Positions 31,334-44,100 of a stretch of DNA of 64,000 bases are shown piece by piece. The stretch spans positions 101,478,483 through 101,542,482 of the forward strand of contig CM059190.1 of assembly GCA_030323885.1 (NCBI GenBank), in the 5' to 3' direction. Position 1 is the stretch's first letter; every line of letters starts with the position of its first letter. The DNA comes from Branchipolynoe longqiensis. Lineage: Eukaryota > Annelida > Polychaeta > Phyllodocida > Polynoidae. Under the pieces are notes generated by a model that worked only from the letters and a program-made list of their open reading frames with translations, was not told the DNA's origin and did no database searches. Position numbers and translations under genes: made by a program.

Positions 31334-31539
31334 AATCAAATGTCAGTCCGATTCACATATTCACGTGTTTATTTATAAATACATACACGAGTTGTGGTCA
31401 ATTGAGCCTAGATGGCCGGACGGTACAAGTACAACAAATTCAAAATAAATCCCATCTAAAATCAAATACATACATAATAATACATTTAAATAAACAAACA
31501 AAATCAAGTAAAACGTATCATAGAAGAAGGTGCACTATA

Positions 31540-31725
31540 CAGTAAAACCTCTCTAACCGACCAGCTCCACAGATCGACCCCTCCCCATTATTGATCGCTT
31601 TATTTGGGTCCTAAATGATCACCCATACAATATCATTGTAACGATACATCCCTAAACCGACCACATCCCTAAATGGACCATTTAAAGTCGGTCCCATGGT
31701 CTGTCGATTTAGAGAGCTTTTACTG
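31540..31725. mobile_element. Pogo/Tc1-like MITE
   Basis: 186 bp with ends CAGTAAAACCTCTCTAACCG and an inverse ending GCTTTTACTG, flanked by TA (31538-31539, 31726-31727). Related copies are at 36558-36731 and 40798-40975. Confidence 0.85.
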
Positions 31726-31942
31726 TATACTGTACAAAGCAATATAGCTTTTGGGTGTGTTTTTTTAATTGTTGATTATTATTATCCTGATATGACCTTA
31801 GATGTGTTTAGGACGCAAAACAAATATATATAAAATTACACATAAAATCCAAGTCGATATTTTTTTCATTTCAAATCCATCTTTAACCTTTAACTATGAT
31901 CACTGTACTATCCTCGACCAATTATCTTTAATTAATCTCAGG

Positions 31943-32780
31943 CAGAGAGCGTGTATATAAGCAGATGAGAGGGACAACTCCCATACTAGACCGTGTAACA
32001 CCTGCCGACTGTGGCGCTCCAAGTGGTGGTTGTTGAACAGCATATGACACAGCTGTCAAACTCAAGGCATTGTCAATGGTCGTGTGCAATCTTCCTACAG
32101 AAAACGTTAAATATCTCTAAAACTACAACACCTAGCAACAAACTGATTGGAATACACATAGGAAACATGTTTACCAACAAGATCATATTAAATTGATATG
32201 GTTAGGGTTCTGGATTTCTATTAATTTGGAATAAAACTGACGTTTTTCACTACGCGTACGGCAAACTCAAGGCATTGTCAATGGTCGTGTGCAATCTTCC
32301 TACAGAAAACGTTAAATATCTCTAAAACTACAACACCTAGAAACAAACTGATTGGAATACAAATAGAAAACATGTTTACCAACAAGATTATATTAAATTG
32401 ATATGGTTATGGTTCTGGATTTCTATTAATTTGGAATAAAACTGACGTTTTTCACTACGCGTACGGCAAACTCAAGGCAATGTCAATGGTCGTGTGCAAT
32501 CTTCCTACAGAAAAAGTGAAATATCTCTAAAACTACACCACCTAGAAACAAACTGATTGGAATACACATAGAAAACATGTTTACCAACAAGATTATATTA
32601 AATTGATATGGTTAGGGTTCTGGATTTCTATTAATTTTGAATAAAAACAAATGTTTTGCACTGAGCGTACCGGCAAACTCAAGGCTTGTTCAACACTAAC
32701 CGCCAGGAACGCCACTGTAGCCTGTGTTACCGTTTTTCGCGGGAGTTGTCCCTCTCATCTGTTTATATACACGCTCTCTG
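31943..32780. mobile_element. Long-TIR element with three tandem ~204-bp cores
   Basis: About 40-bp inverted ends starting CAGAGAGCGTGTATATAA, flanked by a 7-bp duplication TCTCAGG (31936-31942, 32781-32787). The interior is just over three tandem copies of a ~204-bp core (GTCAATGGTCGTGTGCAATC, ATATCTCTAAAACTACA, GGTTCTGGATTTCTATTAAT). No coding capacity. Confidence 0.85.
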
Positions 32781-32888
32781 TCTCAGGTTAGTTTTGTAAC
32801 AATTAAATCATTATTCGTGATTGCTATCTAAACTGACCAACAGCGATGAGGACTTTGTTTTTGTCCAGTTGTTCTCTCTTTAACTTAT

Positions 32889-33165
32889 TTTAAAGTTGCA
32901 AAGTCCGATGGTTTTGAGCTTCTGAAATTAAAAAAAGAACTTGAATATATCAAGTTGATTGTATGATACACCTTACTTTAGTTTACAGAGAGCTAAATGG
33001 AGAGCGACAGTCAAGTAATGAAAGCAGTCTTTGTCGCATCGCGACCGACAGCATGATGATGATGACTTTAGTTTGCAGTAACTAGGATTACCTTTGAATA
33101 TTTTAAATCAACTCATACCAAATTAATTTCGGTGTACCCTTCGAAATACTGATTCTATGCAGCAA
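32889..33165. mobile_element. MITE family T, partial, with nested LINE tail
   Basis: Left end TTTAAAGTTGCAAAGTCCGA. The right terminus is lost. It is interrupted by the 80-bp insertion at 32985-33064. Confidence 0.6.
32985..33064 (+). mobile_element. 80-bp LINE 3'-end insertion with 10-bp target duplication
   Basis: Flanked by ACTTTAGTTT at 32975-32984 and 33065-33074. It ends in a (GAT)n tail after CGCATCGCGACCGACAGC. The same 3' end is at 16988-17070. Confidence 0.8.
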
Positions 33166-33534
33166 CAAATACCTAAAGTTGCATAGTCCGATGCTTTTGA
33201 CAACAAAAGCAATAGTCACCAACCTCTGAGCGACCATTTTGGTCACAATATTTTTAGTGCAGCAGCTGCAACCTCCTTGCGACCAAGATGGTCGCCAAGG
33301 TCGGTGACTACTGAGGACCACATTGCGACCAATTGCGACCATTTTGTGGGCACTTGGCGACCACTCAGTTTTTTGTGTGGTCGCCAAGTTGTCGCAAGCA
33401 GTAGTGTGACTAGGCCTTAAGAAATACGTGGTAATGTCATGTGAACAGATCTTGATGGGCTATCTCATCCATACAAGTATACATGACTTTGGCAACTTCA
33501 AAAGAGATGTAGGTGATACATGGCTACAACTTAG

Positions 33535-33712
33535 TGGCGTTCTCTGTGGTGGAGTGGTTAGAGTGTCTGACTTTATTCTAGCTCCCATACCATGTCTATG
33601 TGGTGTGGGAGGTTAAAAATCCCTTGGGTCGGTAAAAGTGTAGGCTCAGGCTTTCTATCGACAAACTGCCTAATGGTGAAAAGAAGTCTGTTCAGACTTA
33701 TCCATGAGAGGC
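33535..33712 (+). mobile_element. SINE-C copy, internally deleted
   Basis: Head TGTGGTGGAGTGGTTAGAGT joined directly to CCATACCATGTCTATGTGGT, lacking box B and the mid-body. The tail ends CAGACTTATCCATGA. Confidence 0.7.
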
Positions 33713-35532
33713 AGTATAAAATGTTCAAGAAAAAAAACCTTAGAAACTAAAGAAAATACAGGTCACCACATTCAAGTTATTTCTCACTCTGCATGGCAGT
33801 GCTTTTGGAAAAGAAAATTTGAATAGAAAAAACAAGTTTCAGTGGGAAATCTCTTGGTTTTTGGGTGGTTTTTTGTATGTCATCTTCACACACAGCACGA
33901 AATACATTGTGGCATTGTGCTTCAAAATCTCTAAACACAAATATTTGATCATTATCAATCAAATAGCACCACCTATCAATTAACCATTGTGCTACTGTAA
34001 CCACTTGTTTCCCCACAGTCACATAGAGGGCGCCACTAGTGCACTGTAGCATGATGTGCTTCATTAATCTTTGCTTAATCATAACGGCATTTTCTTTTGT
34101 CTGATTTCTTTTTCATGATCTTTTAAAATTATTTTTCATTCCCATTTTGTTGTATATATTAATAATATAACAATGTGAACTAAAATAAACACACTACCTG
34201 CATTAATAAACACAGATGGAACCTTAATGGATTAACATGGGGGCAGTCATGAAAAGCAATGTGTACGTCAACATGGGCAAACGTCCAGCCAATATTTAGA
34301 ATTTAATATTTTAATTGCATAATCTGATGCTTTTAAGTTTCGACCATATTTCTAAAATAAATATATTAATGTACTTGACTAGCTTGAAGTAAATTTTATT
34401 TTAAAGCGTTAATTTTAGAGTTATCTAATACTAATACTGAAAAGTTCTTCGCATTTTACACTATCGGTGTTGAACATAGAATGGTGAATCTACTCGTCTG
34501 ATCAACTGTTTGTAATGTCATTCGCGACACGCGCTTCGCAATTATATATCGCAGTATTGAATATAGACCTCGAGTCTGTTTGTCCGACCTACAGCCTATT
34601 TGAATATTCATGGCGTGTGATATCATTCGCGAGAAGCCCCTATTTGTCCTGCGATAAAACATTCAGCCGTATATTTCAATTAGAAAACATAACTTCCATG
34701 AATGAGCCACATCTGCATAATACAAATTTTCAGTATGAATTATCCTGGGTTTCAAAGATAGTTTTGGTGGATATAGACATAATACTAACCATAATATATG
34801 AGCTAATAACATGTCTAAATTTACATATCAGTCTTGAGACTGGATTTATTTGGGTATACAAATCTGCCTACCCCAAATCGCCTATTTGGGTGCTGCAATG
34901 AAAAGAATTTGTGTACTTTCCAAATTTGTTTTAGCACGTAACATTTTTCATTTTACGTATTGGCATACTCCGGCTTAAAACTTTGTACAAAATACGCAAA
35001 AGTCATATGGATAGGCAGCTCTTGCCTACACCAAATTTCCTATTTGGGTGTTCCAACAAAAAGAAAGTTGTGTACTTTCAAAAACTAAACAAAAATTGTG
35101 TACACTCAAGAAACCAAAGAATTTTGTACTTTCCAATTTTAATTTTGCGATATTCTGACTTAAAACTGTGAACAAAATACGCAAAAATCGTACAGGTAGA
35201 CAGGTCTGGGCATATTATATTTACTCATCAAAGTGTGTCACATTTTGTTATTAAAGGAACCATATTAATAATGTCTGCCATCTGCCTCTGAGCCACATTC
35301 ATTTGAAAATAAACTAATTTATTATATTTTAGCAATGTTTAGGGATACTGCTGGTTTTGAGCTACTTTTAGTTAGAGTAAGCAACTAAAATTCTGAATTA
35401 CTTCTGAACAACAACAAAATCATCACCTTTTCCCAATTTTTAAGAATATTCTCACATCTCTGTGAGTTGAGATCAAACAATAAATTGCTAACTTTTTTTC
35501 TTGTTTTATGCTAAACTGAATGAATACACCTA
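33713..35532. other. Intergenic; no gene recognised
   Basis: AT-rich. A diverged repeat at 34850-35190 (CCAAATCGCCTATTTGGGTG / CAAAATACGCAAAA, about two copies) is the only structure. A frame at 34515-34901 shows no family resemblance. Confidence 0.5.
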
Positions 35533-36111
35533 AACACGGTTTGGCGGCCATCTTGACCTAATTCCTGTTTGCAGGTACACAAACGCACGCGGTATTGATT
35601 GTCAATGGCAGTTTCGCCAGTTTGCAATCTTCATACAGAAAAAGTGAAATATCTCTAAAACCACACCACCTATAAACAAATCGCTTGGTACACATATAGA
35701 AAACATATTCAACGAATAGATTATATTAAATTTATAAGGTTAGGGTTCTGGATTTCTATTAAATTTGAATAAATCTGACGATTTGCACTGCGCGTACGGC
35801 AAACTCAATGCTGCTTGAATGCATTGCCGATGGTCGAGAGCAATCTTTATACAGAAAAAGTGAAATATCTCTAAAACCACACCATCTAGAAACAAATCGC
35901 TTGGTACACATATAGAAAACATATTCAACGAATAGATTATATTAAATTTATAAGGTTATGGTTCTGGATTTCTATTAATTTTGAATAAAACTAATGCTTT
36001 GCACTGTGCGTTCTGGCAAACTCAAGGCTATCAGTCTTTTGTTTACCTATAACCGGAAGTGGCCTCGTTCTCGCGAAATTAGGACATGCCCATATAAGGC
36101 CAAACCGTGTT
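35533..36111. mobile_element. TIR element with two shared cores
   Basis: Ends AACACGGTTTGGC and inverse GCCAAACCGTGTT. The interior holds two tandem copies of the ~200-bp core also found at 31943-32780, although the termini differ from that element. Confidence 0.7.
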
Positions 36112-36557
36112 ATCGTGTATTCTCCAGGACATTCACGGACACGCAGTGAATCTACCACTTGTTCAGGTACCATCTCTGACTTGCGCAAGTGACAAAAATA
36201 GCCATAAAGATGTAGACTGTCACCCAATTGTTTCGCTTACTGGAGGAATGAGTAGCACAGGGCAGCACAACACAACTCCATTCGATGCTGTCTTCCTCAT
36301 CTCTGATTGGCTGGTTTTATGTGTAATTATGTCAATATAAATATGGGGAGGAATTGTTTGTGTATGCAATATTGTATCGATTGAATAATTGCCGAATATT
36401 GTAAAATCCTGTGTGCCTACAAGTGTGACTACAGTAAATGAACACTTCCAACAATTAATCCCTGTAATTCTCTTGAAATGTATTCCAATGTCTAAAAATT
36501 AAGCTGAGGCAGTGCCATATATGGTCAGGATTGAGAAATAGCGATTTAATGCATATG

Positions 36558-36731
36558 CAGTAAAACCTCTCTAACCGACCACCTCCACAGATCGACCACT
36601 CCCCTATACCGATCGCATTATTTGGGTCCCAAATGATCGCCCATACAATACCATTGTAACGATATCCTAACTCCCTAAATGGACCATTTAAAGTCGGTCC
36701 CATGGTCGGTCGATTTAGAGAGGTTTTACTG
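36558..36731. mobile_element. Pogo/Tc1-like MITE
   Basis: 174 bp; ends CAGTAAAACCTCTCTAACCG and the inverse GGTTTTACTG. It is followed by TA; the left TA is mutated to TG. Confidence 0.8.
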
Positions 36732-36837
36732 TAATGTATCACTCTTTGCATCTTTAAATGATGTATTTTGGTTGCATTAAAGGAAAATGTTTCCGATATT
36801 GTCATAAATCAGCAATAAGGAAAGAACGAGGCTATTT

Positions 36838-37240
36838 GCAGAGCTGCTTTGCTCTGCGAATTAGTGGAAGAATTTATTTAGGAGCATTACTATTAAATTG
36901 CTAAGATCAAATTTAGTTATTTATGAACATGACTTAATAATGATAGAGTGCTAAAATTAAAAATGGTGAATGGGCAGCAGTCACTGTCACCGCAAATACT
37001 AATCATTCTTCCACTAATTTGCAGAGCAGCTCTGCAAATAATAATCAGTCTTCTGCTAATTCGCAGAGCAAAGCAGCTCTGGAAAGCATTACGATGAAAA
37101 CAAAAAGCAACATAATTCTGCAACTGTGCATGTACAGTAAAATGATGCACATGCACAGTAGAATGATGCATGCTGATTGGTTGGTTGCAGCTCTGCGAAT
37201 TACAGTATTGGTGGCTATAATTCGCAGAGCAGCAGCTCTG
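36838..37240. repeat. Repeated GCAGAGC palindromes
   Basis: TTTGCAGAGCTGCTTTGCTC and TTCGCAGAGCAAAGCAGCTC recur at 36838, 37019, 37060, 37180 and 37215 in both orientations, giving nested hairpin potential. Probably a foldback MITE cluster. Confidence 0.6.
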
Positions 37241-37656
37241 GGAATAGCCAGTGCGATAAGGAAAAGACCAGGTGACCAGGCTACCAGATCGCGCTGCAGT
37301 TAATCATACAGATATCTTTATTTTCACATGTTATTCTGCTAATAAATTGGGGGCAAATGATATTTTTTGTTGCTGATATACTACCTGTACATTGTTAAAT
37401 ATTCACATTTGTTTTTAGAATACAAAACAATACTCAAAAGTTGTCTTCTTATGTAACTTCCAGCCAACCAATCAGATACGTGTAAGATGACCTTTAAGAG
37501 AAGAGTAATGTAGAGGTCAATGCACCATGACCATATCAATACAGACCAGCATACTGCATATAATCCCAACACACCTTAGCACCTTGTATTTACCGGGGTG
37601 AGTTGGGGGGGTGGGTATGGGAGGGGGGGGGGTCTTCTTGTAAAAGCTTGGGAATA

Positions 37657-37844
37657 CAGTGAAACGGCGATATAACACGATCATTTTGGCCCATAAAATG
37701 TTATCGAGGAAACAGCGGGGTCGCCCTAATTTGAGGGTCAGTTTACTGAATTACCTTTCAATTAAAGAATTCCGGGTCTGATGAATCATCGCATTATATT
37801 TACATTCACGTTAAATGAGGGCGCGTTATAATGGGGTTTCAATG
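37657..37844. mobile_element. Second pogo-like MITE family
   Basis: 188 bp; ends CAGTGAAACGGCGATATAAC and the imperfect inverse GTTATAATGGGGTTTCAATG, flanked by TA on both sides. Confidence 0.75.
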
Positions 37845-37848
37845 TAAA

Positions 37849-38644
37849 TAGCATGATCCAAATTGTGGAGATGACTGCCAGGCGGCAGCCAATGCACATG
37901 AGTGGAAGGTTTCATCAAAATAAATAGCTGGCTTGGTTCACTAAATACCCACTAGGTACAAGAGCAATTTTAGACCAACAAACCAAAGGGTTACGCTAAG
38001 GGCATAAGTTATGGTTAGTTCTTTGATTGACAGATGTGTTAGGGTTAGTACTTTGATTGACAGATCGCCAACTGCCAAGCCACTGCTAAACTATGTCCCT
38101 TCTTAGTTTCGTGGTTCATACATAGTCTCTTCCTTATTCAAGCTCTAGTTCAACAAATGTACACCAGGGGTGCTAATATACGTAGGAAAGAGCGGGGATT
38201 GGTGTCAATGACTAGTTTGACATCCTGCTTCGTTCCTTATTCCGAGAAGCGGAGACCACTGGAGAGCGACCAAGCTACATGGTGTGAGGTGGCAATGATC
38301 TTATATTCAATAATCCGCCAATCAAAGTACTAACGCTAACCCACATGTTGAACATAACTCCTTCCTGGTGCGGTGGTTTAGAGTAATTCCAAGACCACAG
38401 TATCTACCACCTGGTGGGAAATTCTACATGAATCATGAACCAGGATGCAGTACCCACTGTTGTGATTTTATTCCGCGATTTACATCACATACACCCTCTC
38501 CACAAATTTGGAGGAAAAGGATAATACATTCATGGTCTAAGAAACGCGAAACCTTGTCCCAATGTAGACAAAGTGTTTATAAATTTTGTTTAAACACAGA
38601 CCATACCTGCATTCTTTTCTTTAAATAATCAACTCCCCCTCCCT
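37849..38644. other. ARMH3 3' flank, no gene recognised
   Basis: Unique-looking; includes a candidate ARMH3 polyadenylation hexamer. A duplicated phrase TAGTACTTTGATTGACAG occurs near 38040 and, inverted, near 38325. Confidence 0.45.
38467..38472 (-). promoter_or_regulatory. Candidate ARMH3 polyadenylation signal
   Basis: AATAAA on the minus strand about 505 bp after the ARMH3 stop, the first canonical hexamer I see downstream. The inferred 3' UTR would contain the 38645-38935 minisatellite. Confidence 0.35.
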
Positions 38645-38935
38645 TATCCCATTTCCCAAAGGAGTAATCATACCCTCAGGCTAATCCCTCGTGGGGAATC
38701 CCCTCCACAGGGAATATCTTCCAGGGAATCCCCTCCATGGGGAATACCCTCGGCGGGTTATCCCCTAATGAGAAATCTCCTCTGTGGAAAATCCCTTCAG
38801 TAGGGAAACCACCTTCATGAGGAATTCCCTCTGTAGGAATCCCTTTCCTCAGTGGGGGAATCCCTTTAATGGGGGGAATCCCCTCAGTGGGGGAATGCCT
38901 TCACTGGGGGAATCCCTTCGCCTAGTAAATAAAGC
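38645..38935. repeat. GGGAATCCCCTC minisatellite in ARMH3 3' flank
   Basis: About 14 imperfect copies of a 19-20 bp unit (ggaatcccctcCatgg type), self-complementary in part (GGGGAATCCCC). It lies 40-330 bp after the ARMH3 stop codon, so it is probably transcribed. Confidence 0.75.
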
Positions 38936-38976
38936 CTTGTCCAAGTGGTGATTCCTGTGATTCCTTGATGCGCTTC

Positions 38977-39069
38977 CTAGGGAATTGTTGAGAATTCTTG
39001 TAACATTAACTGTTGCTCCAAGTTGGTTGTGTTGACATTCTTCCGTACATCGGCAATGATCGACCGTAC
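38977..39069 (-). CDS. ARMH3: ARMH3 terminal exon and stop
   Basis: 93 nt in phase 0, coding [20 protein letters not shown] and [10 protein letters not shown], then TAG at 38979-38977. The acceptor is TTTCTCACAG. The final EFSTI motif is characteristic of the ARMH3 C-terminus. Confidence 0.94.
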   Translation of the reverse strand, partial: VRSIIADVRKNVNTTNLEQQLMLQEFSTIP

Positions 39070-41077
39070 CTGTGAGAAAGCACGGGCAGACATAATCATC
39101 GAGCCACCAGAAAGTCTTAAAGATGGTCACACACAGTCAGGAGATCAGATAGTAGGTATATGACAAAAGATTTCAAAGTCAACAGATTCCAACATAAAAT
39201 ATATATCATTGCAAAGGTATTGGAAAGACCTTTCTAATGATACCTAAATCATCATCCTGTGACAATTATAAAGGAAGTTGTGACACTTTATAAAGCATTT
39301 TTTATGGGTAATTATCATCCATTGTTTCAATGGAAAACCAGTTGAATTCTGTGACCCATCTCATGACTCATGACTCTTGGCTTCGCGGCGATCGGCGGTA
39401 TTCACACAGACATTGTAAGCAAAAGTTAAAGTGCTGCGGATCAAATAACTCTCTTGGCAATATATCAAACATCCTTAAAATTTCACATGTAGAGAACTAA
39501 TAAAGCAACAATATTTGCATAGTTTGATTGAATAATTTAATCACCTTTGAGCGATTTGATGAAGATTTTGTTGAGAGAAGTAAAACTTGAAATTCAACCA
39601 TCAACTTTTGAAACTAATACTGGTCCAATTGAAACAATTAAAAAATGAGGATGTAGATAAATATGTGCTCTCTGTCATGAAACCAAGAGTTAAATTGTAG
39701 CTAGAAAACCCTCCTTTTGGCGACCTGAAAGTTAACACCTACTGCAAAGCAGCTCCGCGCAGCGGAATGGGGCTAGCGTTATCGTCGTTGCCGAACCGCT
39801 TCGCGGCGATTGGCCGTATTCGCACATAGCTACAGATAGGGGCCATGAATATGTATTTGTTGTTGATTACATTGGTTGATTAAGTAGGGGAAATTGACAA
39901 TTGGTCTTCCTCATTCCATTGTTCCTAGCCCTATCCTAGTAATGCGGAACGCCAGCCTAGGCAGTGACACGTATCGATTTTGTAAGACATTTGGTTTAAC
40001 TCGGTCGGGTTTGAACCCACGACCTCCCACACAGGAATGCAGCCAGCGCTCTTACCGATTAGACCATCCAGTCCGGGCATGTTTGAGCGTTGGTGGTTGG
40101 TTGTTGGAGTTTTACATCCTGGCAACATCTAAGGTCATATCAAGATGGGTACCAACTTGTGACAGTGCGCACTCATGGCGACTTAACAGTGCTGACCCAC
40201 TGGGAAATCAGGCCGTCAGCACCATGACCTGATATCCTACTCAGTCACATTACCCTGACCCTGAGCCAACCAGTCCTTGCCCTATCCTATTATTTCGAGC
40301 GCTAAGCTAGGAAGCGACAACTATCAATTTTCTAAGTGATTGGTTTGACTCGACCGGGAATCACACTCCCGATCTCCCGCATGCGAGGCATGGGCTCTAC
40401 CAATTCGGAATTCGGCCACCGTGCTCGCTCGGTCAGGTTTGAACCCGCGACCTCTAAAACAGAAAGCCAGCCAGCGCTCTTACCGATTAGGCCATCTCAA
40501 GCGCTCGTGTTTGAGAATGGGGACTGGAGGAGTGTGTGTGGAGGAGAGTTGATTTGGGGTGGGGGGGGTGGTGTAGAGGCTACAGCATCATTAAGGTGAC
40601 TGCTTTAAATTACTCACGAGTTGTGTGAAGAAGCCCGTCTCCTTCGGCTTCTCCTCATAGCGGAGGAACTGGTCAAGGTTATCCTGAAGTTTCAAGGTCA
40701 ATGAGTCGTAGTTGCCGCGGACAACTTCCAGCACCTATAACAGAAATAGGCACAAGGGTATTCAACACTATAGAGCTCGGTACAACATGGGCTAACTCCT
40801 ACTTTAACCTCTCTAAATCGACCTTTAACTGGTCCATTTAGGCAGGTGGTGGCTATAGGGAACTTTTTTAATTGTTACAATGGTATTATACGGCCGATCC
40901 TTTGGGTCCCAAATAAAGCGATTGATATAGGGGAGTGGTCGATCTGTGGAGGTGGTCAGTTAGAGAGGTTTTACTATATGTAAATATGTATATATATATA
41001 TATGATGCATAATGGATTATGCGAATACAAATAACAGCAAATATGTATTCTCAGTTAGCCCGCTTGATGGGTTCTTT

Positions 41078-41126
<49 letters not shown>

Positions 41127-44100
41127 CTGCGTGCGTGCGTGCGGGCGTGTGTGTGTGTGTGTGTGTGTACATATACCAGTAATACTAATGTTCTGACCTA
41201 CACATAACCTAAGAGCCTAGTTCCTACTTCTGCCACAGTGGCACCACCTGCGAGTGAACAATTCACCCATATTCCCGGCATTTGGAGTCAGATATTGTGT
41301 ATATACACATTATCTACCAACGAATACATTTAATCAATCAGACATGCATTACTTGTTTTATTTGTTAGAATACTGCATTGTCCATGTTGCTCGTAACATG
41401 GGTAAGTGAGCGCGCGAGACCACCAAACTCAGTAACTATGGACATGATCCTTGGCGCCCCCTACCATTGTCTCAGTTAACTAAGTAAATGGCGACGCTCG
41501 AACCGCCGCCTAGCGTAATTCATATGAACACATCGTGACGTAGTAGAAATTCTAAATTTACTTCAACCAGAGCATTTCATTCGATCGGACATGTACTTCT
41601 CCAGCCTAGATTCACCGCCCCACCTAACACAACTACTGTCAGAATTTGTCTCTATAGGGTTAAGTGCCTGGAAACCTCGAACTCTCAATCTCAACATCAT
41701 GACTCAGAAACTGTAACAAACTGAAAGAAAATAAATGCCACTATATAATGTACTGGTCTCGTGTCGTTCAATTATGCCAAGCACCAAACAAAGTAGCCAC
41801 AAGTATCAATTTCGTTAGTCTTCGAATTGACTGCAAATCATAGCTACAACCTTCCAGACACTACCCCGCATGTAGCCTCCATCCTGTTCGGATGTCTTAG
41901 CAGGTAGCCATTACAGCCTGGTCATCATCACCACAGCGAACTGTCTAGCGAAGCGGTCAGTGCCACACAGAAAAAAGCCGGTACCTGTTCCTCTGTGAGA
42001 GACGACAGATGGTTCGTCGCTGCCCACGAGTCCACCTTTGGTGTAAAGTGGTTAATGATAGCCCGGATGTTGACGAGCGCATTTGTGAGGCGCACTGCGG
42101 ATTCCTTCCACTGGCCCTCATTGGTTGTGTAGCGGAGAGCTGCGTAGTTGTAGATAATAAAACATCGATTCAGATTCCAACAATGGGTAAATCAGGGTTC
42201 CTGCACCTATCAGCCAATCATATTAAAGACCTTTTTAAGACTTTCTAATATCAATTTTCATATAATTTAAGTCCTATTTTGGCAGCAAATGCAACGTATA
42301 TATTTAATTAAATATTAACAGTGAATTATGAGTGAGATGATGCAAGCTATGGATCTCTATGTGGACGATCACTTCACTGGCCACTCTAGTGTGTGATATA
42401 ACGGGTCTGCTACATGCTTGCACAATCGATCTTTTATTTGTGCTTTGTGAAGATAGCTGGTAAAACACATCTTGAACAAATATTATAGTGGCCAAATCCA
42501 ATTTAACACCTTTTTAAGACCTTTCGCAGAAAAGTTACCATATCTAAGACTTTTCATAGCCTTGAAATTGACTAATCATTTTAACACTTTTTAAGGATCT
42601 GCAGGAACCCTGTAAATCTCTTGAAATAATATTATTCTCTTTTTTTTAGTTTGAAATAGGTCTATTTTGAATTATATACAAATATTACCCTCTTTGTTAG
42701 TCTGAAATTACTTTCCCACTTTTGAATTATACAAATATGACCTATTTTCTTAGCCTATTTTCTTAGCCTCAAAAACGGTTAAGCAAAGCCTATGTCCCGT
42801 ATTTCGATGTGCACACCAAAATTAATGTGACATGTTTTCACTTCAAATATCCCCGAAGTGAATCCGTTAAAACAAAACTAAAATAAAAGTATATTGTAAC
42901 AATCAACCTGATATAGTTACCTAAATAAAAATACGACACAAACATAAAACCATCGGATTATGCACCTTTAAGCACTGCAGTTGTTTAAAAAATGGTTTAT
43001 GCATTTTTTCCGTTATTATGTTACTACTGTTGACAACAGTTTCTTTTAAAGAATAAGATTCATTGTTTTGTTTGTTTGTTATTGTTTTAAGTCCTAGCAA
43101 CATCTAAGGTCATATCAGGATGGGTACCGACTTTTGTGACAGTGCGCACTCATGGCGACTTTATAGTGCTGCCCCACTGGGAGACCAGGCCATCAGCACC
43201 ATGACCTGATATCCCACTCAGTCACATTATCCTGACACTGAGCCAACCAGTCCTTGCCCTATCCTAATAATGCCGAGCGCCTGGCTAGGAAGCGACGAGT
43301 ATCAATTTTTAAGTCATTGGTTTGACTCGACCAGGGTTCAAACCGACGATCCCATGGTCTACCAACACGGGAGACGGACGCTCTAACTCATTCGGCCACC
43401 CCGTCTGGTATAACATTTATTGAGTACAGTAGTATCTGTCTTCACTGACCCCTGTGATGAGCAAAGACCCGCCATGTGCAAACAATTTCTTCAATGTATG
43501 AACTGCTTTTGTCTCATTTGACTGTCGCTTCAACAAGACATCTGCTATGTGAGGACAAACATTGGTCTGGATGCATAGTTTCCCTATGAAGTCAGGTACT
43601 AAGGTAAACAGGGTCTTTGTGGGGGAGGGGGCTGTTTTTTGTTGTGCCTTTTTGGTGTGGGGGTTTTGTGGGGGAGGGATTGGGGGGGCGGGGGTTAGTT
43701 TAGTTTAGTTTAGTTTAGTTTAGTTTAGTTTAGTTCAGTTCGAGCATGTGGTGCTCATGCCAGGTCGTTGACTCCGCCTTGGTCATCTAGTGTGGATGCA
43801 GTGGTCATTGCGGGCAGCTTTGTCATTTCCAGCAATGAGTTGGTGTCCGTTATTGTCAGGTTGGTATATCCTGGGTTGTTTGTGTGGGTTTTTTGGGTGG
43901 TGGTTATGGGGTGGTTTTGTGTGGGTTTTTTTGCGGGGTTTGGGGTTTTTTGGGGGGATTTTGTCTGGGTTTTTGAGGTAGGTTTTTTTTTGGTGGGGGC
44001 GGGGGGGGAGGGGGGAGGGAGGGGGTATCTTGATTGAACGAGTGGTGTGACCTCACCCATGGAGTAGAGGTTGTCGAAGACCTGGTGCATCCTGATCAGC

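Noticed and set aside
34515..34901. A 128-codon plus-strand frame
   Set aside because: AT-rich, no recognisable domain, and overlaps a diverged repeat; not supported as a gene.
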